This document shows positions 48,819 through 61,286 of a stretch of DNA of 64,000 nt, one piece after another; within the stretch, counting starts at the first letter, position 1; each line of letters begins with the position of its first letter. Below the pieces are notes generated by a model that ran no database searches, had not been told where the DNA came from, and saw only the letters and a list, made by a program, of their open reading frames with translations. Made by a program: the position numbers and the translations under genes. Origin of the DNA: Sapria himalayana (lineage: Eukaryota > Streptophyta > Magnoliopsida > Malpighiales > Rafflesiaceae); contig JAREIK010003421.1 of the NCBI GenBank assembly GCA_029783825.1, forward strand, positions 1,609,440-1,673,439, in the 5' to 3' direction.

Positions 48819-49180
48819 TTATTTATTTATCACATTTATAATACTAACTTATTAATATAATTTATAGAATAATATCTTATTCTGTTATATATTTTCTTTA
48901 AAGAACATTAATTATTTTTAAAATAAATAAATATATATAACTAAATAAATAATAAAAATGTATGATTGTTTAAAAATAAAAAAATATAGATATATTATTT
49001 ATGTCATCTCCTAAAGTAGAGATATAAAATAAAAATAACTTTTAAAATTTTATATACAAAAATATTCGAGTTTCTCACAAGCATTTCAAGTCGAGTTACA
49101 AGTTGCTCGTCTCGACTAGTTAACATTTCAAGTCAAGCTCACATGAGTCGAGTTTTAACAGAATTGAGTCCAGGTATCTT
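48586..49180 (+). mobile_element. hAT-like element end with tcgagt words, partial
   Basis: Begins taggggtgttaat, a hAT-type terminal motif, followed by many gagtcgag and cgagttt words (48600-48730). The same words recur in 49065-49180 after an AT-rich centre with a (TA)n run at 48785-48811. A matching right terminus was not found, so the right limit is approximate. Confidence 0.55.
48785..48811. repeat. (TA)n microsatellite
   Basis: About 13 ta units, then (ttta)n. Confidence 0.9.
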
Positions 49181-52100
49181 ACGTGGTGTCCCATCATCCA
49201 TAGTTGGGGTAGAGCAATTTAATCGTAGTTAAGCCAAAATTACTAAAATCAGTAAAATTATTTGTTTGGTTATGTAATGGACTCATTAAAATATAAAACC
49301 CCAAAAATTCAAGAATTATTATAAATCAAATTACTAAAAATCCAATATACTAAAAATCCATCACACTTAAAAGTCTAAAGTTCAGATATAATACTATCAA
49401 TACAAATAATATGTGATAAAGACTGTCACACATATAGAATATTCATAAAATACACAACTCCCAAAATTATGTTTTGGAACAAAATAATTTATCTAGGATA
49501 TAAAAACTTAAACATTTAAATCCAAAATAAAAAGATGTAAATCTGATTTTTTAGGAGGATGCTCTAGAAGTCATTTTGCATTATTCTTTAGGTAATAGGG
49601 TAGATTGATCACTATCACGAGTAGGAATTGACAACATTTTCTTTGTGATATATCCCAAATAGAAGAGGAGTTACTATCTAGAATATTATTTAAGGAATCA
49701 CAAAAATACAACACAGCAATTCCAGCACAATCAGCATCCTTCTACAACAGCACCTCATACAATACATTTGCAATAGTACCATATGTACACACACAAACAT
49801 AGAAGTATAATACACAAAAAAAAAATATTCGCACACACACAGACACAGACATAGACACACACTTAAAAATTAAAGTTGCTATAAAAAAACAACTCGAGTG
49901 AGAGGAAAAACTCACTTCTTTCTTTTTCAATAAAAATTATAGTAGTGAAATGTATCCAAAAATTTAAATAGTTGAGATATATTTTAAATGACAACTACTT
50001 TATAGAAAAAGCATGCAAGGAGGAGAGTAAGAAAAGAAGTAGCTTGCCCCCTGTATGTTGAAATTGAACTTCTACCCAAATCAAAAAGAAAAATCATATT
50101 TTGCATAGTCGAGAAGAGGAGAAAAAAAACCTAGCATTTTTTTTTTCATTTATCAAGTGGGTTTGATGGAAGGACTCCCCATTTAAAAGGAGGCATCTCA
50201 CTTGCCTCTTGCAAAAAATGGAAATGTTCCTATTTTTTACCTTCCTCTTCTTTTTTTTTGTGAATTTCAGAATGTGAAAAATTATCCAACACTCTTGGTC
50301 TACCATGTTTCACACCTGCAAAAAAAAAAAAAATCAAAAAATTAGTGGTGATTAAAAAATAAAATTGCAAGCTTTAAAAAACAATTATATATTACTATTA
50401 AAATAATCAAATATAAATAAACCCAAATAAAACTTAGTCTAATTTAGGCAAACTCAAAAAATCATGTCATCTACTTTATGTGATGAGACACATACTAGCA
50501 CATTATTTAGAGAGAACAAATTTCATTGATGACAATGGTTTCATAAGCATATTGATAATATTTTTGTTTGTGTGTATTATTGTGACTTTATTATATTATC
50601 TAATTTTATCAGTCAGGTGATATCCCAAAAGCTAATCAACAAGAGTTTATTATCGATAGAGATCTACAAGTACACGAGTCATACAAGTAGTAAAAAAGAC
50701 TTTTATCTAAATATCAATCACACAAGAATTGTATTAGTAATTTGAGAGTCATGCCCCCCAACTTTATCTTTTACTTATATGCTAGGCTGGTTCTATATTA
50801 CTTTATTTATAACTTTAGCCTTCAAATCTTTCTATAATACAAAGTCACAAAGTTGGGTAACAATCATGATTTATGCCTAATATCTCTATAACATAAATTC
50901 ATGTTACTATGAAATGATCATAGATTTGTGTGTTCACCTTTTTGTTCTTCATAAGGAGTTACGATGCTAAAAAAAGTCATGACATGATGAAGATCTCCCA
51001 TATTATTATATTGCCATGGTATAATGTAATAGTCATGATATTGGTATTGATCATTTTTAATCATTATATGTTCGTGGTGCTAGGAAATAATTGTGACACA
51101 AAGAAGGTATATCTTGTGTATTTTGTGGCGATGATGTTTAGAAATGGTCATGGTACAAAATTTGTCCTTCATATATTTAAAATATTTATGGTGTAGTAAG
51201 TGGTCATGGCTCTGACATTCTCTTATTTCATATATCATGGCACTGACATTCCCGAATGTAAAAGTCATAACTTTATTTTCTTTTGATGATAATATGCATG
51301 ACCTTATGAAATGACCATACTTAAATAATATTATTTATAACATTTAGTATCCCAAATGTCATAACCCGGAATAATATTTTGGCCCGAGTAGTTTTGGCTC
51401 CATAATATTTTGTCACTCAAAAGTCATGATATTATAAAAAGGTTGCGACTCTAATTTAAGATTATCGAACCATATTAAAGATAAAATCATGATACTTAGA
51501 CTTGGTCAGAACTTTTAGTACCTGTGGGGTATTTAGTTTTTGCGACATAAAATTAATATCATAGATATAAAATTTTATGAGACAAGTATGATTGTGATTA
51601 TATGATAATATCACAACCCAAAATATATATATCACATAATAGAAGAATTATGCTAATGAGTTGGTGGGATTGTGACATATAAAGATTATTATGATCAATT
51701 AGATAGAGTTTTGACCATGAATGAATGCTAAAACTATGCAAAACTCAATATTTTCATCCTTACTTAAACACCTCAAAAAACCTATTAATTTCATGATTTT
51801 TCATCAATATTTACCAAAAATTTAAAATCATAAAAATGATTCATAATTTTTTTATTTCTATGCCTAGACTTTATGATAAACTACCAAAATACATAAAAAT
51901 ATTTGGTTGTTAGAACACCAAACATATACTTTTTCCAATATACATGATTTTTTATATAATACATCTCATATCCAGTGATATGACACAAATATTTACTTTG
52001 ACTTACTATGAAATATTGAATTTTTAGAGTGATATATAACACTCTTAATTTCAAACCATATAGTTTTTGTATCCTATTGCATATCCAATTTTGCAAGAAG

Positions 52101-52441
52101 TATTTTTATTCATAAAATTTTTTTCCAAGCTTTAATAGTTATAATTAACTCACCCTTAGCACTTGATAGTGTTGCACACTTCTAAAGCATGGATTTCTAA
52201 GACAACTCCTCCATTAAATGGCATTAAATAGCTCAATGTAGATTAGCATGAATCTAATTAATTGGTCATATCAGAATTAGTGTATCCAAGAAGAAAGAGT
52301 TTTAAATAATCCAAACACAAAGATAGCTGAGAAGTTCCCCATAATTACCTCAAAATAGATTTTACTATAGCATAGTGATATATACATAGGTTCAAATGAA
52401 AATGACCGATAATATCGACATGTGATAAATTTGGTCTAGTG
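49181..52441. other. AT-rich intergenic, no gene recognised
   Basis: A loose repeat theme of gtcatg(g/a)t...tgacat recurs in 50920-51620. Frames at 49742, 50094, 50930 and 51881 (62-88 codons) lack motifs and are not taken as genes. Confidence 0.4.
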
Positions 52442-52602
52442 TAGAGGTGTCAAGTTTGTTGAGCAGCTTGAGCTTGGCAAAAGGCAAGACATGAATATGT
52501 CATGCCGAGCATTGCACACTTAAGAATCATGCCTAGCCCATGGTCATGTCGGCCCATGGCATGACTCATGGCATGGCTCATGGCATGACACATGGAATGT
52601 CA
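52442..52602 (+). mobile_element. Remnant hAT-like end with catggca repeats
   Basis: Starts tagaggtgtcaag, then cttgag and repeated catggcatgac words. The words continue on the far side of the two big hATs (59570-59700), so those inserted into this older repeat-rich sequence. Confidence 0.55.
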
Positions 52603-52610
52603 TACCAAGG
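52603..52610. repeat. Target duplication taccaagg (left of the hAT pair)
   Basis: Lies directly before 52611. Its partner is not on the other side of that element. It is the reverse complement, with one mismatch, of the eight bases just left of the second element (56067-56074, cctttgta). Confidence 0.85.
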
Positions 52611-55600
52611 TAGAGGTGTCAAACGGGCCGGGCCGGCACGGCCCATTTTTTTAGGGCACGGACGTGTCACCGTGTCGGGCAATTTCTGGGCCCTGCACGG
52701 CCCGTAGGCACGGAAGGCAGTGTCGGGCCCGCTCGGGCCCGGCCTGTCCATACGGGCCGGGGCAGCCGGGCAGAGGCAGACCCTGACCCGAGACCCGATT
52801 GGCAAGAATTTTTTTTTATTTTTTTTATAAATTTTATATATTGTAATGCATAATAGCTTAGGTGTAGGTGTACAGTACAATATTAAATATATATAATTTT
52901 ATAAATGTTAAAAATTAAAATTAAATAAAATAACAAAGTTTAGAAATTTTTTTTTTCAAATTCAAATTAGTTTAACTTTTATTATATTTATTATTTATAT
53001 ATTAAAGTTATTAATATTTAAAATAAAAATTAAATTGAAAATAAAATAAATCAATACATTATGTTAGTAAAAGCTATAAATAAAAATTAAAAAAAATTAA
53101 GCAACACAAATGAAAAATTACCAATCATCCATTTGAAAACCGATGGTCCGAACATAACAAGTATAAGTTTCAACACAACGTACAAACAAAGCGTACAAAT
53201 ACAATCAATAAAAAAAATATCGAAAACAAAAAACAGCAAATCATCATCAATCGTCAATCGGCATATCATGAGAATCATCAGCCGCAACATCAAGATCAGT
53301 ATCATATGGATCATCATCAACGGCAATCAACTCCTCCGCCATTGTAGTGGATGTGGATGCGACTGCAGTGTCTGTCCCAGTACCGGCTCCAGCACGATCA
53401 TGGATGCTAAACCTCGATTCCTCCCAATCCTTCAAACATGCCGAGGCCTCAACCATATCTGGACGTAATCTCGATCTCCTATCCGAAATCACGTTCACTG
53501 CAACAGAAAAAGCAGACTCCGATGTTACGCTCGACACCGGAGGAGTCAGTAGATCCCGTGTCATCCTAGATAGCACGGGATAGGTGGACTCATATGATTT
53601 CCACCACTGTAATAAATCAAGATTCTTAGTATCAGAATGTGATATGATTGAGCAGTAATCGGTATATAAGTACCGAGACAACTCGCTCATATGTGATGGT
53701 CCACCCCTACGTTTCCCCCTCACTAGCTGAATGGAATAATCGTCATCTCCGAACAAGGTATCAATGTCAGTAATCATAGTCTCACCACCACCACCACCAT
53801 ACCTAGTATCGTAGTATGTGAACAGGTCAGTAAACTTCTCGTGAATGAACCCTTCAGGTGGCTCTTCCCGGTTCATGCACGAGGAAATGAAAGTCAGGGT
53901 GTTTTCTACCCCTTCAACCTTAGCCATAGGGTCCATGCATGCAGCGAGGAAATAAAGAGATGGAATGGTAGACTAGTACTTCAAGTACTTGGTCTCCATC
54001 TCTGCAACCATATGGCTAAGCATCGGGTCAGCTCGATACTTCCTAAACACGCTACTAATGTTGCATATGCACCGGAGTGCAATGCAAGTGGTGGGCGTAT
54101 AAACCGACGAACACATGTTCGTCGTGTCATAAAATATCTTCAGGAATTTCATAAATGAAATTCTTGAAGCCCAGTCAATGTCGTCAATAATAAGTTCGTC
54201 ACTCTTACTATTGACGTAGTCGGATATCAGGTGTTCGTATCCAACACATGATTCCAACATTAGGTATGTGTAATTCCAACGATGTCTCACATCCGATTGG
54301 AATTTCTTCTTCTTAAGATTCGCAGACAAACAGAAAGTACCAAACTCTTGTTGTCTGCGAGGAGTGCGAATATACTTGAGTGCATTGCGTATATTTTCCA
54401 ACGCGGGGGAACACACCTTCATACCCGCTTGAACTATCACGTTAATCACGTGACATATGCATCTGACATGAAAGATCTCTCCTAATGGTGCGTCTCTAAT
54501 ATTCCTAACAAACATATTAATCGCTATGCCATTATTAGAAACGTTATCGAATGTGACACTAAAAATTTTATTTTGAATTTTATATTCCATAAAGATTTTC
54601 ATCATACACTCAAAAATGGCCGGGCCATCATGAGGATGAAGAATCTCAGTGAATCCTAAAATTTTTTTATTGATTGTCCAGTTAGAATCTACATAGTGAC
54701 TCGTGAGACATGCATAAGAAGAATCATCGTGACTTGTCCATATATCGGACGTCACGGACACCACTCCACTATATGACATAAACCTTAATTATTTTTTGTT
54801 TTTCTAACTTATATATTTTTAGTATGTCATTCCTAGATGTGGACCTAGGAATCCTACGATATGAAGGCTGAAAATAAGTCTGCATGATGAGCACTACCCT
54901 TGGATATTCCGAAAATCTGATCGAAAGACCCATCAATGTGATGAGCCTGGCTATGCCGTCCCTACCCAACTCACTGGAGTATACGAAGGGAGTAAACTTT
55001 GAGACTGGACTCGATCCAGTCTCAAAAAATGTAGTGCCAAGTTGGGTTTGCCTAGGATCTAAGGGTCCATATTTTTTGGTGCATAATTCGGCATGCCTCT
55101 TAAGGTGTCCAGTCCCAAATAAACTCTTGCATGTTAAAAGTATCATACAATATTTGCACTGTGTCATTTCTTGTTCCTCACCCATTACATTTTTTTGTGT
55201 TATGATTTTAAAATGAGTCAAACTACAGAAGTCCTAGTTTTTTGTTTTTTAGAACTTTGGGATTGGGTTGAGACGACTGGAGAAAACAAAGTTTCAGCAG
55301 CCTCGAACCTCTGTGTAATATTTTCATTTTCCAAATTTAAATACGTGTCAGGTGTATTTGTCATTTTTTATGTTTTTTATTTTGTCCTATTTTTTTCTAG
55401 AGAGAGAAAGTGAAAAACAACGTAAAATAAATTACCCGGTAAAAGCAATGTGGTCAGTCACGTGCAAGGTGCATAGCAGCAAGCTCTGATGAACAAAACT
55501 CAAGTCGAGTTTCACGAAAATCCAAGCCGAAAGCAAAATCCCGAGGCCCGAGAGAGAGATGCACGGTTTATGTGAGAGAGAGAAAGTTTTGAGAGAATTT

Positions 55601-56055
55601 ATGTTTTTGAAAAACATAAATGTTATAGGGAGGAGGGTATAATTTATAGATTAAAGATATTAATTTTTTACAAAAAAAAGATATTTTTTTATTATTTTTT
55701 TGAATTTTTAATATATATTTAGGGGGCAGAATCACCAGGACCGTCGGATTCTGCCCCCTAGACGTTGGAGGCGAATCCAACGGCTGAAATTCAATTATAT
55801 TTGATTTTTTTTTCTCATTGGGATAGGGTCGGGTGTCGGGACCGCGGGTCGGGTCCAATCAGACCCGACCCGCTGTCTTTTTTTAGTCAGGGGCAGGGTC
55901 ACGCCCACGCATGCCCGCGTGGCGCGTGAGCTCAAACCGCCACGGGAAGGACCCTTGCCGCTCGGTTCAAAAACGTGTCGGGCCGGCCCAGGCACGGCCG
56001 AACCGTGCCATGCCTCGTGCCCGTCCGGGCCGGCTCGGCCTGGTTGATGCCTCTA
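52611..56055 (-). mobile_element. hAT transposon, left arm of 7 kb palindrome
   Basis: Left end tagaggtgtcaa and right end ttgatgcctcta are 12-bp inverted repeats with one mismatch; 3445 bp. It is arranged 5'-to-5' with the 56075-59569 copy and closely similar to it along the length. The flanks taccaagg and ggttcatg do not match each other, but each matches (one exactly, one with one change) the reverse complement of a flank of the partner element. Carries a dead transposase. Confidence 0.93.
53247..55364 (-). pseudogene. hAT transposase, frameshifted, catalytic Glu retained
   Basis: Begins at ATG 55364 (MTNTPDTYLNLEN). A 1-base deletion near 55217 turns V-V-W into V-V-stop, a 2-base loss near 54782 shifts the frame after KIIK, and Trp is TAG at 53973-53975. 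Otherwise the BED finger (CKYC ... HLKRHAELC), SDIWTS, FDNVSNNG, and the C-terminal WWKSYESTYPVL to SVTSESAFSV region are present. Unlike the copies at 6574 and 56835 it has Gln before WW and Glu in SESAF (codon 53517-53519). It represents a separate, less catalytically damaged lineage of the family. Confidence 0.9.
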
Positions 56056-56074
56056 GGTTCATGTGGCCTTTGTA
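56056..56074. other. Inverted 19-bp spacer at palindrome centre
   Basis: ggttcatgtggcctttgta. Its reverse complement matches taccaaggccacatgaacc at 59630-59648 at 18 of 19 positions. That sequence is exactly the left flank of one hAT plus the right flank of the other in ancestral order. The spacer has therefore flipped. Confidence 0.9.
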
Positions 56075-59000
56075 TAGAGGTGTCAACCGGGCCGGGCCGG
56101 TCTTGACCAGCACGAGGCATGGCATGGTTCGACCGTGCCTAGGCCGGGCCGGCACGTTTTTGAACCGTGCCCAGGCCCGTGTCGTGCCTGGGTTAGGCAC
56201 GAGCCGTGTCGTGTCCTGCCTGGCCCGGCACGGCGGCAAGGGTCCTTCCTGTGCCAGTTTGAGCTCACATGCCACGCGGGCATGCGTGGGCGTGAGGGTG
56301 ACCCTGCCACTGACTAAAAAAAGACAGCGGGTCGGGTCTGATTGGACCCGACCCGCGGTCCCGACACCCGACCCTATCCCAACGAGAAAAAAAAAATTCA
56401 AATATAATTGAATTTCAGTTGTAGGATAAGCCTCCAACGGCTAGGGGGCAGAATCTGACGGTCCTGGTGATTCTGCCCCCTAAATATATATTAAAAATTC
56501 AAAAAAATAATAAAAAAATATCTTTTTTTGTAAAAAATTAATATCTTTAATCTATAAATTATACCCCCCTCCCTATAACATTTATGTTTTTCAAAAACAT
56601 AAATTCTCTCAAAACTTTTTCTCTCTCACATAAACCGTGCATCTCTCTCTCGGGCCTCGGGATTTTGCTTTCGGCTTGGATTTTCGTGAAACTCAACTTG
56701 AGTTTTGATCATCAGAGCTTGCTGCTGTGCACCTTACACATGACTGACCACATTGCTTTTACCGGGTAATTTATTTTACGTTGTTTTTCACTCTCTCTCT
56801 AGAAAAAAATAGGAAAAAATAAAAAACATAAAAAATGACAAATACACCTGACACGTATTTAAATTTGGAAAATTAAAATGTTACACAGAGGTCCGAGGCT
56901 GCTGAAACTTTGGTTTCTCCAGTCGTCTCAACCCAATCCCAAAGTTCTAAAAAACAAAAAACTAGGACTTCTGTAGTTTGGACTCATTTTAAAATCATAA
57001 CACAAAAAAATATAATGGGTGAGGAACAAGAAATGACACAGTGCAAATATTGTATGAGACTTTTAACATGCAAGAGTTTATTTGGGACTGGACACCTTAA
57101 GAGGCATGCCGAATTATGCACCAAAAAACATGGACCCTTAGATCCTAGGCAAACCCAACTTGGCACTACATTTTTTGAGACTGGATCGAGTTCAGTCTCA
57201 AAGTTTACTCCCTTCGTATACTCCAGCGAGTTGGGTAGGGATGGCATGGCCAGGCTCATCACAATGATGGGTCTTCCGATCAGATTTTCGGAAGATCCAA
57301 GGGTAGTGCTCATCATGCAGGCTTATTTTCAGCCTTCATATCGTAGGATTCCTAGGTCTACATCTAGGAATGACATACTAAAGATATATAAGTTAGAAAA
57401 ACAAAAAATAATTAAGGAATTTATGGCATATAGTGGAGTGGTGTCTGTGACGTCCGATATATGGACAAGTCGCGATGATTCTTCTTATGCATGTCTCACG
57501 AGTCACTATGTAGATTCTAACAGGACAATCAATAAAAAAATTTTAGGATTCACTGAGATTCTTCATCCTCATGATGGCCCGACCATTTTTGAGTGTATGA
57601 TGAAAATCTTTAGGGAATATAAAATTCAAAATAAAATTTTTAGTATCACATTCGATAACGTTTCTAATAATGGCGTAGCGATCAATATGTTTGTTAGGAA
57701 TATTAGAGACGCACCATTAGGAGAGATCTTTCATGTCAAATGCATGTGTCACGTGATTAACGTGATTGTTCAAGCGGGTATGAAGGTGTGTTCCCCCGCG
57801 TTGGAAAATATACGCAATGCACTCAAGTATATTTGCACTCCTCGCAGACAACAAGAGTTTGGTACTCTCTATTTGTCTGCGAATCTTAAAAAGAAGAAAT
57901 TCCAATCGGATGTGAGACATCATTGGAATTACACATACCTGATGTTGGAATCATGTGTTGGATACGAACACCTGATATCCGACTACGTCAATAGTAAGAG
58001 TGACGAACTTATTATTGACGACATTGACTGGGCTTCAAGAATTTCATTTATGAAATTCCTGAAGATATTTTATGACACGACGAACATGTGTTCGTTGGTT
58101 TATACGCCCACCACTTGCATTGCACTCCGGTGCATATGCAACATTAGCAGCATGTTTAGGAAGTATCGAACTGACCCGACGCTTAGCCATATGGTTGCAG
58201 AGATGGAGATCAAGTACTTGAAGTACTGGTCTACCGTTCCATCTCTTTATTGCCTCACTGCATGCATGGACCCTAGGGCTAAGGTGGAAGCGGTAGAAAA
58301 CACTCTGACTTTCATTTCCTCGTGCATGAACCTGGAAGAGCCACCTGAAGGATTCATTCACGAGAAGTTGACTGACCTGTTCACATACTACGATACTAGG
58401 TATGGTGGTGGTGGTGGTGAGACTGTGATTACGTACATTGATACCTTGTTCGGAGATGACAATTATTCCATTCAGCTAGCGAGGGGGAAACGTAGGGGTG
58501 GACCATCACATAGTAGCGAGCTGTCTCGGTACTTAGATACCGATTACTGCTCAATCCTATCACATTCTGATACTAAGAATCTTGATTTATTATAGTGGTG
58601 GAAATCATATGAGTCCACCTATCCCGTGCTATCTAGGATGACACATGATCTACTGACTCCTCCGGTGTCGAGCGTAACATCGAAGTCTACTTTTTCTGTT
58701 GCAGTGAACGTGATTTCGGATAGGAGATCGAGATTACGTCCAGATATGGTTGAGGCCTTGGCATGTTTGAAGGATTGGGAGGAATCGAGGTTTAGCATCC
58801 ATGATCGTGCTGGAGCCGGTACTGGGATAGACACTGCAGTCGCATCCACATCCACTACGATGGCGGATGAGTTGATTGCCGATGATGATGATCCATATGA
58901 TACTAATCTTGATGTTGCGGCTGATGATTCTCATGATATGCCGATTAACAATTGATGATGATTTGCTGTTTTTTGTTTTCGATATTTTTTTTATTGATTG

Positions 59001-59569
59001 TATTTGTACGCTTTGTTTGTACGTTGTGTTGAATCTTATACTTGTTATGTTCGGACCATCGATTTTCAAATGGATGATTGGTAATTTTTCATTTGTGTTG
59101 TTTAATTTTTTTTTAATTTTTATTTGTAGCTTTTACTAACATAATGTATTGATTTATTTTGTTTTCAATTTAATTTTTATTTTAAACATTAATAACTTTA
59201 ATATATAAATAATAAATATAATAAAAGTTAAACTAATTTGAATTTGAAAATAAAAAAATTTCTAAACTTTGTTATTTTATTTAATTTTAATTTTTAACCT
59301 TTATAAAATTATATATATTAAATATTGTACTGTACACCTACACCTAAGCTGTTATGCATTACAATATATAAAATTTTTAAAAAAAAATAAAAAAAAAAAT
59401 TCATGCCAATCGGGTCTCGGGTCAGGGTCTGCCTCTGCCCGGCTGCCCCGCCCCGTATGGACAGGCCGGGCCCGGAAGTTTTTAAACCGTGCCGTGCCAG
59501 GCACGGTGGCACGTTCGTGCCCTAAAAAAACGGGCCGGGCCTGCCGGCCCGGCCCGTTTGACACCTCTA
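56075..59569 (+). mobile_element. hAT transposon, right arm of 7 kb palindrome
   Basis: Left end tagaggtgtcaa and right end ttgacacctcta are perfect inverted repeats; 3495 bp. Flanks are cctttgta (left) and catgaacc (right, 59570-59577), not a pair, but catgaacc is the exact reverse complement of the base run just right of the partner element. GC-rich subterminal 300 bp at both ends. The 5' leader has a gggggcagaatc inverted pair (56444-56480). It carries a nearly complete but dead transposase. Confidence 0.95.
56835..58955 (+). pseudogene. hAT transposase, full length, two nonsense codons
   Basis: About 706 codons from ATG 56835 to the stop at 58953-58955, with no frameshift. Stops are TAA at 56874-56876 (Glu expected from the other copies) and TAG at 58593-58595 (Gln in the 52611 copy). 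Domains: BED finger (VWTHF ... CKYC ... HLKRHAELC, residues about 55-100), catalytic Asp in VTSDIWTS and TFDNVSNNG, CHVINVIV, WNYTYLMLESC, a GGGGGE loop, and the hAT dimerisation region. The catalytic Glu position is Lys (SKSTF, codon 58683-58685). From an internal start it could make about 560 residues lacking the C-terminal domain, which would retain DNA-binding but not catalytic capacity. Confidence 0.92.
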
Positions 59570-59700
59570 CATGAACCTCATGTTGAGCCATGCACTGCCC
59601 ATGTCCCTGGCATGGCTCATTGTGTGTCATACCAAGGCCACATGAACCTCATACTATGCCATGCACTGCCCATGTGCCTGCCATGCGGAGCACGAAATGT
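59570..59700. repeat. Tandem repeat, ~71 bp unit, about 1.8 copies
   Basis: catgaacctcat...ccatgcactgcccatgt...ctggcatggc is repeated from about 59641. It holds the uninterrupted copy of the target sequence used by the hAT pair (59630-59648). Confidence 0.85.
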
Positions 59701-59834
59701 GGCATGGGCCACATTTCAAATTTGTAGCTATTTTACAATGGATGCTTATACCATACAATTGATAGGATAGTAACATGTTGTCGTCCTGTCAACAATGGCT
59801 ATGATAGATTAAAAAAAATAATATATTTATTTAC

Positions 59835-60556
59835 GGGGAAATTGGGTTTTGGTGCACTATCCAAAAAATATTTGAAAAATGAAAAAGTTTAATATTTGAA
59901 AACAAGTGTACCAAACTTTTAACTAATTGAGCTTTGGTGCATTCTAATATAATAAACCAAAAATAACCTTAATTCCATTGATACCCAACGAGCTACATGC
60001 ACTGTGCACACCGGACGAGCTACATGGAGCTTGACCAGGAGCACATTGTCGAGCTCCACGAGATCATCGTCGAGCTCCAAGAGCTTGTTGTTGAGCAAGG
60101 AGCACATCGTTGAGCACATCATCGAGCTCCAGGAGCTCATAGTTGAGCTCCAGGAGCTCGTCATCAACCTTCAAGGGCTCATGTTCGAGCTCCACGAGCT
60201 CATGGTCGAGGTCCATGAGCTCGTGGTCGAGCTCCATGAGATCGTGGTCGAGCTCCATGAGTTTGTGGTTGAGCTCCATGAGATCGTGGTCAAGCTCCAG
60301 GAGTTTGTGGTTGAGCTCCATGGATCTCTTGGTCAAGCTCCATGGAGCTCTACGACAATCTCATAGTTGAGTTCCATGTAGTTCATTGGGTGTCCATGTA
60401 GTTCATCGGGTGTCCAGGTAGCTTGTTGGGTGTTGATGGAGTTAAGGGTATTTTTGGTTCATTATATTAAAGTATGGTGCACTTATTTTCAAATATTTTA
60501 ATTTTGCTTCTTTTTTCAAATATTTTTTGGGTAGTGTATCAAAACACAATTCGCCC
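59835..60556. mobile_element. Fold-back element with long inverted repeats and minisatellite core
   Basis: The left ~170 bases (59835-60005) and right ~140 bases (60415-60556) are imperfect inverted repeats. Landmarks are ttttggtgcactatccaaaaaatatttg on the left and its reverse-complement counterpart at 60505-60555, aatataat(a/g)aaccaaaaata, and cccaac(g/a)agctac. A tatttattta word flanks each side and could be a 9-10 bp target duplication, suggesting a Mutator-like fold-back. The core is a gagctc-rich minisatellite. No transposase. Confidence 0.75.
60050..60345. repeat. 21-bp minisatellite encoding heptads on both strands
   Basis: Unit gtggtcgagctccatgagatc, about 14 imperfect copies, always a multiple of 21. 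The + frame (60004-60366) reads VVELHEI/VVELHEF heptads and the - frame (60064-60336) reads LMELDHD/LMELNHK heptads, because gagctc is palindromic. No start context, promoter or family supports a real protein. Confidence 0.85.
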
Positions 60557-61242
60557 TTTATTTATTTAATCTAACTCATTGGATTATTTGGCAGAAATGT
60601 GATAGTTGTTGGATTTCTATCTAAAAAGCCCAAAAAAAAAAAATTCTTTTTAAAGGCAATAACTATAAATAATATATTAATATATTTATTTTTTATAATT
60701 TATCTATAATTTCTAATCTCCTCTTTGTTTCTCATTTTCTAAAATAAACACTCTCTTAGTGTTAATTTTATTAACATACTTGTTTTTATTTTGAAATTAA
60801 TTTATAATATTATAATAGATTTGATTTGACATAGTAACTTGGTTGGTGAAATGATAAAGTGTTTATATTTGTTGAATTATTGCTTGCTGCCCACATACAA
60901 GTACACATTATATATTTATTTATTTTAAGTAATTTTATTTGTTGATTTGCTTTTAATTTTTAATAAAATTAAGTAAAAATATTTCTCTCATACTCCTCAA
61001 AAATCTCTGAAGACTTAAACTAGATTAAAAATAAAATATAATGAATATTATAAAGATATAGGTGACCTAATTATTGATAAGGATAACTCGAATGAAAGGT
61101 CCAAGGCTGGGTTGCCTTTAGGGCCCTAACCCTTCGACCTAGAAATCATATAAATAAGCAAATATCAATAGTATGAGCATATTTTAAGATAGTTAAAAAA
61201 AAATTATAGGAATATCAAAGAAGATTTGACACAATATATATG

Positions 61243-61286
<44 letters not shown>

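Noticed and set aside
55911..56437. Long overlapping frames on both strands (166 and 156 codons) at the centre of the hAT palindrome
   Set aside because: They lie in GC-rich terminal sequence with few chance stops, read through element ends, and have no domain; the real transposases start further out.
52611..59569. Palindrome explained as a single insertion of a composite double hAT
   Set aside because: A composite unit would be flanked by one matching 8-bp duplication; the outer flanks taccaagg and catgaacc differ, and the inverted spacer contains both.
60004..60366. Heptad-repeat open frames as a possible coiled-coil gene
   Set aside because: Both strands are open purely because the 21-bp unit contains palindromic gagctc; no family, start context or flanking gene signal supports coding.
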